Source: Ariolimax columbianus
Taxonomy: Eukaryota > Mollusca > Gastropoda > Stylommatophora > Arionidae
Length of the DNA: 64,000 nucleotides
Direction of reading: 5' to 3'
Assembly: GCA_036924085.1 (NCBI GenBank)
Contig: JAVGWX010000007.1
Coordinates: 74,105,948 to 74,169,947 of the forward strand
Shown here: in pieces, positions 1 to 10,470 of the stretch
Layout of the letters: each line of letters opens with the position of its first letter
Position numbering within the stretch: position 1 is the stretch's first letter
Notes under the pieces: model-generated
Seen by the model: the letters and a program-made list of their open reading frames with translations, nothing else
Databases searched by the model: none
What the model was told of the DNA's origin: nothing
Translations under genes and position numbers: made by a program

Positions 1-254
1 TCTAGAAAACAGGCTGCAACAGAGCAGACTGGCTAAGGAGAAGGGTTCGAAGAGGGAATGCTAACTCAGTACTCAAATAATGCTTACTGAAGTCGGATGT
101 GTTGGACCGAAAGGTGCAAATATCGACATAACGCATTCCGTTCTCTGGACTGCGTTCTGCTATTTAGGCCCGTGTCAGGGTTTGGTAGCGGGAGATGGAG
201 AACAAACGAAGCCAAGCCAAGACAAGTAAATACATTTAATATTCATCAGTTCGT

Positions 255-605
255 TGGCGTCTCAGTCACTGATCATCATGCGCCTGGCGCCCTGGCGAAG
301 TTTGCCCAGCTCTGTCTCCCGTATTTCGACACAGTCTGCTATGGCTGCAAACGCCGGTACGTGAGTGGCAGTCCCTGTCGCAGATCGTACAACGGGGCTG
401 AGGAGACTGACATGCCGGGGTGTTCCCCGATCTTTTCTCTGGATCCAGATGGCCTCTACAAGCGTCGGCAACTACTGTGCACCTCCCAACTGACTGTCTG
501 CAATCGACTCAATCCTGAGCTTTCGGCTTGGATGTCGCATGACGTCATATCCATCTTGTATACGTCCTTGAATCGCTGTGTGGGGTAGTCGATTCCTTTA
601 GCTGC
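255..605 (-). mobile_element. LINE C-terminal fragment with CDRDCH zinc-knuckle (unit 1)
   Basis: Read on the minus strand, the start encodes PTQRFKDVYKMDMTSCDI. This resembles the conserved RFKDxxKxDL segment that follows the reverse transcriptase thumb in several invertebrate LINEs. After a frameshift come an ESIAD-like piece and TICDRDCHSRTGVCSHSRLC, a CxxxCHSRxGxxSHxRxC knuckle usually found near the end of such polyproteins. Frameshifts make it a pseudogene, and the 5' part of the element is absent. A 163-codon open frame on the plus strand (97-588) is its antisense shadow and is not a credible gene. Clade not assigned. Confidence 0.6.
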
Positions 606-1113
606 AGTGATCAGTTGTCCATAAAATATATCCTATAACAGCCTTTACAATGTATGTAAATATACACTCGCGAGCATACGACTACTCTAAGACAGATGTA
701 CAGAAGATGAAAGATACAGACAGCCACATAAACTGGAAAGATATTGTCAGAGGTACAGACGTTGAACAAGAGGCAGAGTGTTTCAAAACACTTTTAGAAC
801 AACTAAAAGTCGAATATGTTCCATGTATGGAGGTAAACACCAATCATAAGAAGTGGATTACTAGATTTGTAGCTAAATGTACAAGAGCTTAAAATAAAGC
901 CTGGACAATGTATTTAAAGGCAAGTAAATCAAAAAAGATATATTAAAAATATTTGGACAAGCAAAACATAGCTCAGAAAGTAAATAAAGCAGCAAAAATA
1001 GACTTTGAAAAAAACTTACTAATAGGATCAAGACTGATGGTGAAAGCTTCTTTTCTAATGTTAGAAATAAATAAAGAACTAAAAACAAGGTAGGCTTTCT
1101 CATAGACAGTACA

Positions 1114-1865
1114 GTGACAATAAGCAGAGAAAATAGGGAGATAGCTAATCTAATAAATCAATACGTTGGCACAGTCTATACAAAAGAACACTCCTCCAAG
1201 ATACCAGAGCCTATACATATTTTCAAATGTCAAATGGATATAGTGCGATTAAAGTCATTCTGTATTACGGAGGAAATGGTTCTAAAAAGATTGGAAGGAT
1301 TAAAAGTGGATAAATGTACAGATCAAGATGGTATCCATTCATCAATGCTATTTGAAGTATAGACTAACTAGTTAAACCATTGGCTATATTATTTTCTCAA
1401 TCACTTGCAAAATGGATTGTTCCAAGAGATTGGAAAGATGCAGGAGTGATTCCCTTATTCAAAAGAGGAAAGAAATCAGATCCAGCTAATTAAGTAAGTT
1501 TAATGTGCATAGTCTGTAAATTGTTAGAGTCAATAATGAAAGAAAACATTGTAATGCATCTAGACAGGTTAAATCTAATCAGAAATAGTCAGCATGGGTT
1601 TACTAGAGGGAGACCGTGCTTAACAAATCTATTGGAGTGCATGGAGATGATTACTAAAATCATAGATAAGGGAGAACCAGTGGATGTTATTTATCTAGAT
1701 TTTACAAAGGCTTTTGATATAGTACCTCATCAACGATTATTTAAAAAGTTAAAATCACATGGGATAGATGGGCAGGTTGCCGATTGGATTGAAAGTTGGT
1801 TAACGGGAAGAAGACAGCGATTGGCATAAATAAGGAGTACTCTGAGTGGTGTGAAGTAAAAAATG
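1114..1865 (+). pseudogene. CR1-like reverse transcriptase, fingers and palm, motif B-D deleted (unit 1)
   Basis: 1114-1362 carries the N-terminal RT motif (LKVDKCTDQDGIHSSML; family form is LKxDKSPGPDGIHPRML). 1503-1829 carries the HGFTRGRPCLTNLLE block and palm motif A, VIYLDFTKAFDIVPHQ, with the catalytic Asp of YLDF present. Just after EYSEWCEVKNG, near 1865, the sequence jumps to the post-palm segment (RDIGVIIEHTGKVSEQVQ). The PQGSVLGP block and the (F/Y)xDD active-site box that belong between them are missing. Reading also needs frame changes near 1500 and 1829. Polymerase activity is impossible. Confidence 0.8.
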
Positions 1866-2518
1866 GAACAAAATTACAGAATTGCGAGAACAATAATAGA
1901 ATGATAGATAACGAAAGAGACATAGGGGTAATAATAGAGCATACAGGTAAGGTGAGTGAGCAAGTCCAGGTAGCAGTGAATAAGTCAAATGCAACGTTAG
2001 GTATGATAAAAAAAAAGAAATATTAAACATAGGAGTAATGAGATGATTGACACACTGTATAAAGCATTAGTTAGACCTAGATCGGAGTACTGTGTACAGG
2101 TGTGGAGTACCTGTCGTAGAAGAGCTATAAATATGCTGGAAAGGATACAAAGAATAGCGACAAAACTGATAGTGGGATTCCAGAATTACAGTTACGAGGA
2201 AAGACTCAGAAAAACCGGCCGTTAATGTCTAGAAAAGAGACGAATTAAACGTGACTAAATCTAAGTTGATAAGATAATCACAGCAAAAGTTAAATTGGAC
2301 TATAACAAGTTTTTCAAAATACAACCACCAGCGAGAACAAGAGGACACAGATACAAATTAACTAACGAAAGGTCCAAATTGGACACAGAACATTTTATTT
2401 TATTCAAACAGTGGTGAATGCTTGGAATGCTTTGCCCCAGGAAATAGTGCAGGCAGAGACAATTAATGCATTTAAGAATAAATATGATGTACATAGTTAT
2501 TAGAGCAGGGTAATGCAA
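1866..2518 (+). pseudogene. CR1-like RT thumb and C-terminal region (unit 1)
   Basis: Begins with NERDIGVIIEHTGKVSEQVQ, the segment after the YLG-type block. It continues at 2043 with TLYKALVRPRSEYCVQVWS and MLERIQRIATKLIVGFQNYS, the classic CR1-type thumb wording (family: ALVRPxLEYCxxVWSP, QRRATKLIxGLRNLSYEERL). The end, HRYKLTNERSKLDT followed by a degraded NAWNALPQE, marks the polyprotein C-terminus. There are multiple stops. Confidence 0.75.
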
Positions 2519-2591
2519 ATGGGACTGGTTGTCTACAGACTCTGATGAGTTTTCTATACCAATATAAAAACGTTATGTTAAGTTAAGTTAT

Positions 2592-2745
2592 GCCGTGTTT
2601 GTTAGCTTACTCAGTACGTTTTATGATTGTGCTAACTTTTTGTTTCACCGCTTCACATTGTTCTTTGTAGGACAATGTGCGATCCATTGTAATTCCTAGG
2701 TACCTAGGTGTATCTATATGTTTAAGTTTATGCCCCTGCCAACTA
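2592..2745 (-). mobile_element. RT thumb scrap, jockey-like (unit 1)
   Basis: The minus strand encodes HIDTPRYLGITMDRTLSYKE then QCEAVKQKVSTIIKRTE with a stop. This matches the PKYLGVTLDRTLSYKxHCE segment that follows the palm in jockey-type LINEs. About 50 residues survive, with no tail. It lies between the CR1-like 3' end and the plus-strand family A fragment, so it is older sequence into which those elements landed, or a separate remnant. Confidence 0.6.
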
Positions 2746-2751
2746 ATCTTT

Positions 2752-3312
2752 CAATAGAGAATATATTAAGAAGAGTCCACAGCTCCATGTTTGCAGACGA
2801 TCTGGCTTTGTGGACCACTGAAGAAAATCGGATGCAGCAGGCCCTAACATCGCTGGAGTAGTGGACGATGAGACAGACAGACTGGCTAAAGAAGGTGCAA
2901 GGTTACCACAACCAGATTCTAGTGTGAGTGTGACCTACGAAGAGTTCAGATACAAGGCCAAATGGGAAACAGAGCATACTGGCTACACAAAAAATGATGC
3001 CTACTACCAGTTGAACAGAAGAGAGCAGGTCGTGGTCTTCAGACTCCGCACAGGCCACAACAGACTGAGGTACCATCTATTCAATAAACTGAAGAAAGGT
3101 GGTACTGACGAATGCACCTGTGGTACAGGGAAAATGACCGCGGAACATCCGCTGCAAAATTGTCCGACATACGAGAACCAGAGAAAGCACATGTATCCAT
3201 CACCAGTGGAAACACTAGACAAGCTCTGTGGCAGTGTCGACAGCCTCAAGATAACAGCTGCCTTCTTCGAAAAAATTCAAGTTGACGTCTGACAGCGTAC
3301 GAAGAAGAAGAT
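2752..3312 (+). mobile_element. Family A LINE, internally deleted, with (GAA)n tail (unit 1)
   Basis: Starts in the RT palm: RRVHSSMFADDLALWT, then NRMQQALTSLE, nearly the same wording as the minus-strand element at 17.2-20.8 kb. Around 2860 the sequence jumps directly to the end of RNase H (DETDRLAKEGARLPQPDSS) and continues to the natural stop at 3290-3292. The thumb and most of RNase H are gone. A GAAGAAGAAG tail follows at about 3301. A deletion between two short similar sites, or template switching during reverse transcription, would explain the fusion. Confidence 0.8.
2861..3292 (+). pseudogene. Family A: RNase H end plus C-terminal CxC/H/C domain (unit 1)
   Basis: 143 codons, open to a natural stop. 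Residues ~4-11 (ETDRLAKE) are the last RNase H motif, which carries the final catalytic Asp. Residues ~65-77 read RTGHNRLRYHLFN. Residues ~84-107 carry CTCGTGKMTAEHPLQNC, a C-x-C-x8-H-x4-C knuckle typical of RNase H-bearing LINEs. The ATG start is fortuitous because this is the 3' part of a longer frame. No function is expected. Confidence 0.75.
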
Positions 3313-3384
3313 TTACCTCGAATTGTTTTTAACACCTGCACAAATTAACAGTCATCTAACAATATTCATATTTCTGTTGTTCAT

Positions 3385-3410
3385 CCTCTCTCTCTTTCTC
3401 TCTCTCTCTA
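3385..3410 (+). repeat. (CT)n microsatellite (unit 1)
   Basis: CT repeat interrupted by one TTT. The unit 3 copy is one CT dinucleotide longer, which accounts for the 2-bp offset change there. Confidence 0.9.
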
Positions 3411-6061
3411 CTTTGGTCTTCTTGTTTCTCTGTACTCTCAGCAATCAATGCTGACTACTAACTAATGTGTGACAAATATGAACTGCTGTGATCATATAAG
3501 ACATTCCAATGTACCCCGCCCACTACCAGTTAAAGGCCAACACAAAATACAGAAGGGATTGAAGCTCACGATCAAAAACATGCATTTAGAACGTGCCAAC
3601 CGTAGCGACAATCCGCCCAAGAAACTGTTCATTATGTCAAGGAAAGAATGTCAGAATACAAACACAGCCAACTTGCTGTTTACATTCATGGATACATCGA
3701 GTAATACAAATATACTGTAGTCGGGGATGCTGTGGTAGAAACTTCTCTATACGAGGTTTTAGCTTTTATCAGATAGGGATAGCCAGTTCCCTTCCTCGAA
3801 GTCTTGGCTTACAATATCACTGATATATAAATTTATTGTTATTACCGCTAGGGATGAGGTACTAGAATCTTCATTGTTCTGATACACACGAATCCATGAA
3901 CTGGTCAATACGATATGATACCGCACAAAGGACAACGGTCTGTGGTAGAAAAGGGCAAGTCTTTCAAGAATCCAGAAATTGAAACCTCTAATCAAACCAA
4001 AAACATCAGGTTTTGTGAAAACCAATTCCTGTTCCTCTATCATTTCTCCTAACAGTAAATCTGGTACTCGTTTACAGCTGGGTTGGCTGGAACAAGTTGC
4101 AGCCGGAAAGAAGCAGCCACTCTACCAACGTTGTATCCTACGCTCTACATGTACATATAGTGTGGTCTTATGTTTCCTCTAATAACATGTCTTAATGGTA
4201 ATCACACATTTTCTTCTGCTTATCTCACGGAATAATCATTCCTTCATGGTTTTATGCTTAAACATCTATCTAATTGTTCTATTATAGGTCAATGGCCAAT
4301 GTTTTGTTATTATTATTGTCATGATTATTATCATCAACATCCTCATCATCTCCTATCAACTTGTGTCATTAGAAGGCGTGGAAGGGGGTGTAGTTTTATG
4401 TCGTGTGCCATCTTCGTCGCCGATGTTGTTGACATCCAGTTTTTCTTTAAACATAGCGAGGGACATAACCAAACAAATACAAAAAATATATAATTAAGAG
4501 TTATCCCATCATAAAAAATTTGCGTGAGAGGTTCTGGCTTGGGCGTCTCCCCTCTTTATCCAGGTTACAAACCTTAGAACGAGTGAGCTATGGCCCTACA
4601 CCAGAACCACATGGACGTGTACATTGGCATCTGTACACTGAAGGCGATAGGTGTTAATTATCCACCCGACCAAATTTCTCACGCTTGTTGTCGTCCTCGT
4701 GCACGACATATGGGGAGGAACAGCTCGCGACCCCGGGCGCTCGTCGGCGACGATTGTGACAGCAAAGCCGTGCTTATCACAAGAGCTGAACTTGAACCTT
4801 GACCGGCGTCGAAGTCATGGAGCGAACTAGACAAGTAACTGGCAGAAGACAACACTGGCTGCTCCTGTAGCTGATAATAGTAAGGTTAGAGTTAGCATAT
4901 ATGCTGATGCCTGTTTAAGTTAGCTCTGTTGTGGTGACAGCGACTCGCATATTGTTTTTAAAATGAATTTAATAATATTCATAAAATGCAAATAAATGTT
5001 AAAAATTTCCGAAAGGTAAATTTCGAATGGTATGCTCCATTATACGCACCCTTAACTATTATAAGTATTTGCTTTATTTTCACGTAATTATTAAATGATT
5101 TATATTATTGTAGTGCATTTATTACATCCCTTTCTTTTGAATACATTGCCCTTATGACGAAGTAATCATTGTCCGTGTAAATACAGTTCACTACTAGGCC
5201 GTGAAACTGTTATCTAGCTAATCGAAGATCATGTGCTGAAAGTTGTTTATGGTTAAGCGTGCTTATATTCCGTGTGTGCTACTTTTAAATTGTTCAAGCT
5301 TGGATATGTAAAAGCAAATGTATGTAGACTTTTATGTTATAAATTTCTCTAACATACCATCTATAGATTGTTAATCTCATTGTAAATATCCAAATTTTAA
5401 ACTGTACATTTTTTAGAACAGGACACCCATTACCATCATTTTAATAACACTAGCCATATGGAATCTTGCATGTTTACTGCTGGCTGAATATATGTAAAAA
5501 TAATATTCATAATGTGGCATAAGAAATACGTAAACATTAAATTGAACCTTATTCCATTGTGTGTTTGTTTCTTGTTTATTTCTTTATTTCACAAGACGCA
5601 TAAGTTGCCATATTAACAAATGTAAACAAACAGATATTAAAGTACACATTCCTAAAGCCCAGGTATTGATAAAATTGCTCTTTGCTGTCACTCTGTGTAT
5701 TTATGGTATATTCGAATACTGACACTATTAACATACACCAAATTGAAAGCATGGTAGTAATACATATCTTATTATTTTAAACATACATTTTTGTACGAAT
5801 GCACATATTTCTTTACGTTTGTGTGTGCGTGTGTGTACAACTGTGTAAAACCCTACAGTATTGACAGATTTCCAAAACTACTTATTACGTACTGTTCCTA
5901 CTGGCATTATAAATGCAGCTCAAGAATAGATTGCAAAACACCTTCGATTGGTTCTGTTGTTGTTGATTCATCCATTAAGCAAATACATACACAGTAGGCG
6001 TTTAGCTTGTTTGAAAAGGCCAGTCTTTGCAAACCGCCGAAGGGTTTGAGAGTTGATAATG
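3411..6061. other. Gene-free AT-rich stretch (unit 1)
   Basis: Only short open frames (up to 94 codons) on both strands, none with a motif I recognise. Contains a TTATTATTATTGTC-type simple tract at ~4305-4350, a CpG-dense patch (separate entry), very AT-rich DNA at 4950-5800 and a short GT run at 5818-5838. Units 2 and 3 carry the same sequence with few changes. Confidence 0.7.
4590..4820. other. CpG-dense patch in AT-rich DNA (unit 1)
   Basis: Around 4660-4770 CpG steps are dense (for example CTCGCGACCCCGGGCGCTCG and TCGTCGGCGACG), unlike the flanks, which have almost none. It is kept in all three units (26421-26651, 48498-48726). It could be a fragment of a GC-rich element or promoter. 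No gene is attached to it. Confidence 0.4.
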
Positions 6062-6110
6062 CTATTGTGGTTAACATGTGGGTAGTAAGATTATATGTAC
6101 GAACGTAAAT

Positions 6111-6775
6111 ATTGCTGTGTCACAGTGTGTGTTAACATATGGATAGCAAGATACTGTGTAGAAGATTAAAGCTTGGTGTCAGTCTGTTAATATGTTGATA
6201 GTGAGAAACTATGTAGGACATTAAAGCTCTGCGTTAGACTGCTAACAAGCTTGCGGTTGGTGTGCTAACATGTGAATAGTAACATATCATGAAGAAGATT
6301 AAAGCTTGGTGTCAATCTGCTAAAATGTTGATAGTGAGATACTATGTAGGACATCGAAGCTCTGCGTTAGACTAATAACAAGCTTACGGTTGGTATGCTA
6401 ACATGTAAATAGTAAAATATAATGTAGAAGATTAAAGATTGGTGTCAATCTGCTAATATGTTGATAGAGAGATACTATGTAGGACATCGAAGCTCTGCGT
6501 TAGACTAATAACAAGCTTGTGGTTGGTGTGCTAACATGTTAATAGTAAAATATCATGTAGAAGATTAAAGATTGGTGTCAATCTGCTAATATGTTGATAG
6601 TGAGATACTATGTAGGACATCAAAGCTCTGCGTTAGACTGCTAACAAGCTTGTGGTTGGTGTGCTAACATGTGAATAGCAAAATATCATGTAGAAAATTA
6701 AAGCTTGGTGTCAATCTGCTAATATGTTGATAGTGAGATACTATGTAGGACATTAAAGCTGAGTGTTAGTCTACT
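6111..6775 (+). repeat. 133-bp higher-order repeat, 5 units (unit 1)
   Basis: AACAAGCTTG-type landmarks recur at 6244, 6377, 6510 and 6643, exactly 133 bp apart, with a matching unit upstream from 6111. Each unit combines two 55-bp monomers with a ~23-bp partial one (the HindIII-site segment). Unit 3 keeps only three of these. Confidence 0.9.
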
Positions 6776-7010
6776 AACATGTGGATAGTAAGATATATTC
6801 AAGACAGTAAATCTCCAAGTTGGTTTGCATCTGTTGATTTGTAAATAGTAAGACCTTATGTAAGAGATTTAAGCTCAGTATCTGACTCCTAACATGTGGA
6901 TAGTAAGATAATATGTACACCATTAAATCTTAGTGTCTATCTGTTAATATGTAGATAAAGAGATAATATGTAGGATATTAAAACTCAATTTTAGTCCTCT
7001 AGCGTGCAAA

Positions 7011-7160
7011 AATTCGTTATTCTTCTTTGCGTTCAGGATCCTTTGGTCATCTGCAAGCCAGTAATCATGATGCAGTCCATAATCTTTACCAGGAGATAGT
7101 GGCTGCACCATAGCTTTTGCCTCAGCTCTGCATTCTATGGTATCTCATTTCACTAAAACA
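7011..7160 (-). other. Non-satellite insert, LINE 3'-end-like (unit 1)
   Basis: About 150 bp breaks the satellite. On the minus strand it ends with GGATCCTGAACGCAAAGAAGAAT, reminiscent of a LINE 3' end with a short GAA tail. I could not place it in a family and saw no clear target duplication. It is also present in units 2 and 3, so it predates the 22-kb duplication. Confidence 0.35.
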
Positions 7161-8127
7161 CTGAAAGTAAAATGCTATGTAGAACACACATTTTGGTGTT
7201 GGTCTGTTAATTTATGGATTGTAGGTACTACGTAAGACTGTAAAATTGCATGGCGATCTACATATGTTGCCATGTGGATAGTAAAGTAATATGTAAGGTA
7301 TCCAATCCTAGTATTGGTCAGTTATCAAATGGATTGAAAGATAATATTTAGGGTATCAAATCTTGGTGCTGGTCTGTTAACATGTGGAGGGTAAGATAAT
7401 ATGTAGGGTAGCAAATCTTGGTGCTGGTCTGTTAACATGTGGGTGGTAAGATAATATGTAGGGTATCAAATCTCGGTGCTGGTCTGTTAACATGTGGATG
7501 GTAAAATAATATGTAGGGTATCCAATCTTGGTGCTGGTCTGTTAACATGTGGATGGTAAGATAATATTTAGTGTAACAAATCTTGGTGCTGGTCTGTCAA
7601 CATGTGGATGGTAAGATAGTATGTATAACAGTAAAGCTAAGTGTTCTTCTGGCATGGTGGTTCAAAGATAAAATGTAGGGCATTGAAGCACAGTGTGGAT
7701 CTATTAACATGTGATTAGTAGTATAATATGTACAACATTAACGGACATGGTCAGTTTTTTGAGAGGTGGAAAGTAAGATACTATGTGGGACAGTAGAGTT
7801 TGTTGTCCATCTAATTATTTTGTCCTGTGAATATCAAGATAATATAAAGGACATTGAACCACGGTGTGATTCTGTTTGCACTGTGATAGTCAAATAAAAT
7901 AATTAAGTCTATTGCATCTCTTTTTGGGGGGAAAGGAAGATAATTTTATTTTGGCGATAAGGCTCAGTGTGAGTTTGTGAATGTATTGATAGTAAAAATT
8001 TATTTAGAACATTACAGCTCGTTGTTGGTCTATTGACATGCGGACAGCAGGATGCTGTTTGGAAAATTTATTATTGGTTTCTGTTTGTTAACAAATGGAA
8101 GGTAACACACTTAATAGGACAGAAAAG

Positions 8128-8298
8128 CTCAGTGTTGGTCTGTTAATACATGTGAACTGTAAGATATTGTGTAGGACACGTGTTCTCAGTGTTGGTCTGT
8201 TAATACATGTGAACTGTAAGATATTGTGTAGGACACATGTTCTCAGTGTTGGTCTGTTAATACATGTGAACTGTAAGACATTGTGTAGGACACGTGTT
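8128..8298 (+). repeat. Local 57-bp variant triplet in satellite (unit 1)
   Basis: Three near-identical monomers start at 8128, 8185 and 8242. The period is 57 bp instead of 55, so a 19-codon phrase repeats in frame. This is a by-product of the period and not a repeat protein. Confidence 0.85.
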
Positions 8299-9747
8299 CT
8301 CTGTGTTGGTCTGTAAACATGATGATTAGTAAGATATTATGTATGACATTACAGCTCAGTGTTGATGTTTTATCAAGGGGAAAGATAATATATACAACTT
8401 TACATCTTGGCTGTTATGCGTTAACATTTGAATTTTAAGAAAATATGTAGGACATGAAAGCTCACTGTTCGTATGCTAACAAGTGGATAGTACAATACTA
8501 TGAGGTAAAGTAATGCTAGCTGTCATTCTGTTAACACGTAGATAGTAAGATTCTATGTAGGAAATTACTGCTCTGTGTTGGTATTTTGACCTGGGGATAG
8601 TAAGATACTATAAAGGACATTTCAGATCAGTGTTGGTCTGTTAACAAGCGGAGAGTAAGATACTATGTAGGACATTACTACTCAGTTCTGGTCTGTTTAC
8701 CTGGGGAAAAAATATACTATGTAGGACACCTATTCATGAGGTTGGTCTGTTTTCATGTGGATAGTGAGAACATATATACAACATTATTTCTCAGTTGATG
8801 TATATTAACATGTGGATATCAAGAAAATAAGTAGGACATGAAAGTTCACTGTCTGTGTGTTATGAAGTGGATAGTTTGATGTTATGTAGAAAAGTGAAGA
8901 TTGCTTTCATTCTGTTATAACGTGTGGATAGTAAAACAATAGGTAGGACATTAAAGATTTGTGTCAGACTGCTATCTTTGTACAGAAAGATAAAAAGTAG
9001 GTCATTTAAGCTTTGTGTTAGTATGTTAACTTCTGGACAGTAAGATTACATGTAGGACATTAACAAATGGGAATGGTTTGTAAACATGCAAACAGTTTAA
9101 TGCTACATAGGACAATAAAACTCAGTGTCTGTCTGCTAACAGTTGTATAGTTAGATTCTATGTACGTTATCTATGCCAAAAGCTCGGTTTTCGGCTATTA
9201 ACATGCAAATTAGTAATGTACCATGTAGGACATTACAGCTTGTTGCCGGCCTGCTAAGATAGGGATAGTATGATACTTTACAGGACAATTATCTTGGTGT
9301 CCATCTGTTAATATACAGACAGTAAGATACTACCTAGGACCTTAAAGCTCAGTGTTAGCCTTCATCTTTTGTCATGCTGATACTAAGATACTATGTAGGA
9401 GATTAAAAATCAGATTTGGTCTGTTAAAGAGGCGTCAGTGAGATACTTTATAGGACCGTCAAGCTCAGTTTAGATCTGTTAAAGTGGGATCAGTAAGATA
9501 TTATGTAGGACAATAATACTTTTAGGTAGGTTTCTTAACATGGGGATTGTAAAATGCTATGCAGGACAGTAAAGTTAGGTGACTGTTCGTGTATGTTACT
9601 GTTGGGATACTCAGATAGTATGTTAATATGTAGACAGTAAGATGCTATGTATCGCATTAAATCTAAAGAATGGGTTGGTTATATGAGGACATTAAGATAA
9701 TATATAGGACACTAAAGCTTAGTGTAATTCTGTTGACATGGAAACAG

Positions 9748-10012
9748 TTTGTTTTTGTTTTTGTTTTTTTTTGTTTTTTTGAGTTTGCCTCATTTCTCTA
9801 ATCCCCAAGGTGGTGTACATTGTACTGTGGTTTTTATTTTGCGCCTGTCGGCCAAGTGCTACCAACTTCAGCATGCATTTTATGTAAGGGTCTGCTTCCT
9901 CTTGCATTTTCTAAGAATTCGCTTCCTTGGGGTAACAGCGCTGTGATGGGGATTGAACCCAGCACCTTTGGGTTTTGAGCCGTGCCACTTAACCACTAGG
10001 CCACACCGTCCC
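9748..10012 (-). mobile_element. tRNA-derived SINE inserted in satellite (unit 1)
   Basis: On the minus strand it begins GGGGACGGTGTGGCCTAGTG, with a pol III box A (TGGCCTAGTGG, plus 9993-10003) and box B (GGTTCAATCCC, plus 9949-9959) at tRNA-like spacing. A ~170-bp non-tRNA body follows, and an A-rich tail with AAAAAC steps (plus 9748-9780). It interrupts a 55-bp monomer. The flanks CATGGAAACAG (9737) and CATGGTGACAGTA (10013) look like a target duplication, and the match is better in unit 3. A source of small RNA polymerase III transcripts if intact; expression unknown. Confidence 0.85.
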
Positions 10013-10287
10013 CATGGTGACAGTAAGATAATATGTAGGATATTAGCGAATAGCATCGGTCTGTTAGCATTTAGATAGTAAGATTTTATGTAGTACATTA
10101 CAGCTTGCTATTAGGTCTGCTAACATTTAAAAAGAAAGATTTTATATTAGGACATTAGAGCTTGGTGTTAGTCTGTTGACATGGAGACTGTAAAATGCTA
10201 TGAATGACATTAAAACATGTGGATAGTACAATATCATGTAGGATAGCAAAGCTCAGAGTCCGGCTGATGACATGGGTACAGTAAGAT

Positions 10288-10344
10288 ATCTTCTTCGAAG
10301 TACGCTGTCAGGAATCAACGTGAATTTGTTGAAGAAGAAGAAGA
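10288..10344 (-). mobile_element. 57-bp family A 3'-end insertion with 8-bp target duplication (unit 1)
   Basis: The minus strand reads ...AACAAATTCACGTTGAT, then TGACAGCGTAC and a short GAAGAAG tail. It corresponds to the last coding bases and 3' terminus of the family A copy ending at 3312. Identical AGTAAGAT flanks (10280-10287 and 10345-10352) are the expected target-site duplication. This is an extremely 5'-truncated retrotransposition. Confidence 0.75.
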
Positions 10345-10470
10345 AGTAAGATAGTGTGTAGGAAATTAAAACTTACTGTCGGTTTGTTAACACGTGGATA
10401 ATAAGATATTATTTTTAACAGTAAAGCATGGTGTCTGCTTGTTAACATGTAGATAGTAAGATATTATGTA

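Larger units (their letters stand above)
640..2590 (+). mobile_element. CR1-like LINE, ORF2 remnant with 3' end (unit 1)
   Basis: A 5'-truncated LINE. It keeps the endonuclease-RT linker (650-892, YDYSKTDVQKMKD...), RT fingers and palm (1114-1829), the RT thumb (2043-2225) and the C-terminal tail (2329-2500, ARTRGHRYKLTNERSKLDT then a broken VVNAWNALP-like block). It ends in a 3' terminus rich in TTAAG steps at about 2570-2590. No endonuclease domain is visible. Several in-frame stops and an internal deletion make it non-functional. Its 3' end recurs at 12676-12915, 15380-15618 and 16853-17200 (minus), so the family was active more than once here. The CR1 assignment rests on remembered family resemblance. 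Confidence 0.8.

Noticed and set aside
97..588. 163-residue plus-strand protein
   Set aside because: No motif, Cys/Arg-rich without pattern, and the opposite strand holds recognisable LINE motifs.
2530..2560. Hammerhead ribozyme core (CTGATGAG)
   Set aside because: No GAAA partner or closing stems in register; it lies in the CR1-like 3' end.
4500..4600. tRNA-like box A on the minus strand near 4590
   Set aside because: No acceptable box B at tRNA spacing.
8095..8316. Repeat protein with 19-residue units
   Set aside because: It is the translation of three 57-bp satellite monomers; neighbouring monomers are out of frame.
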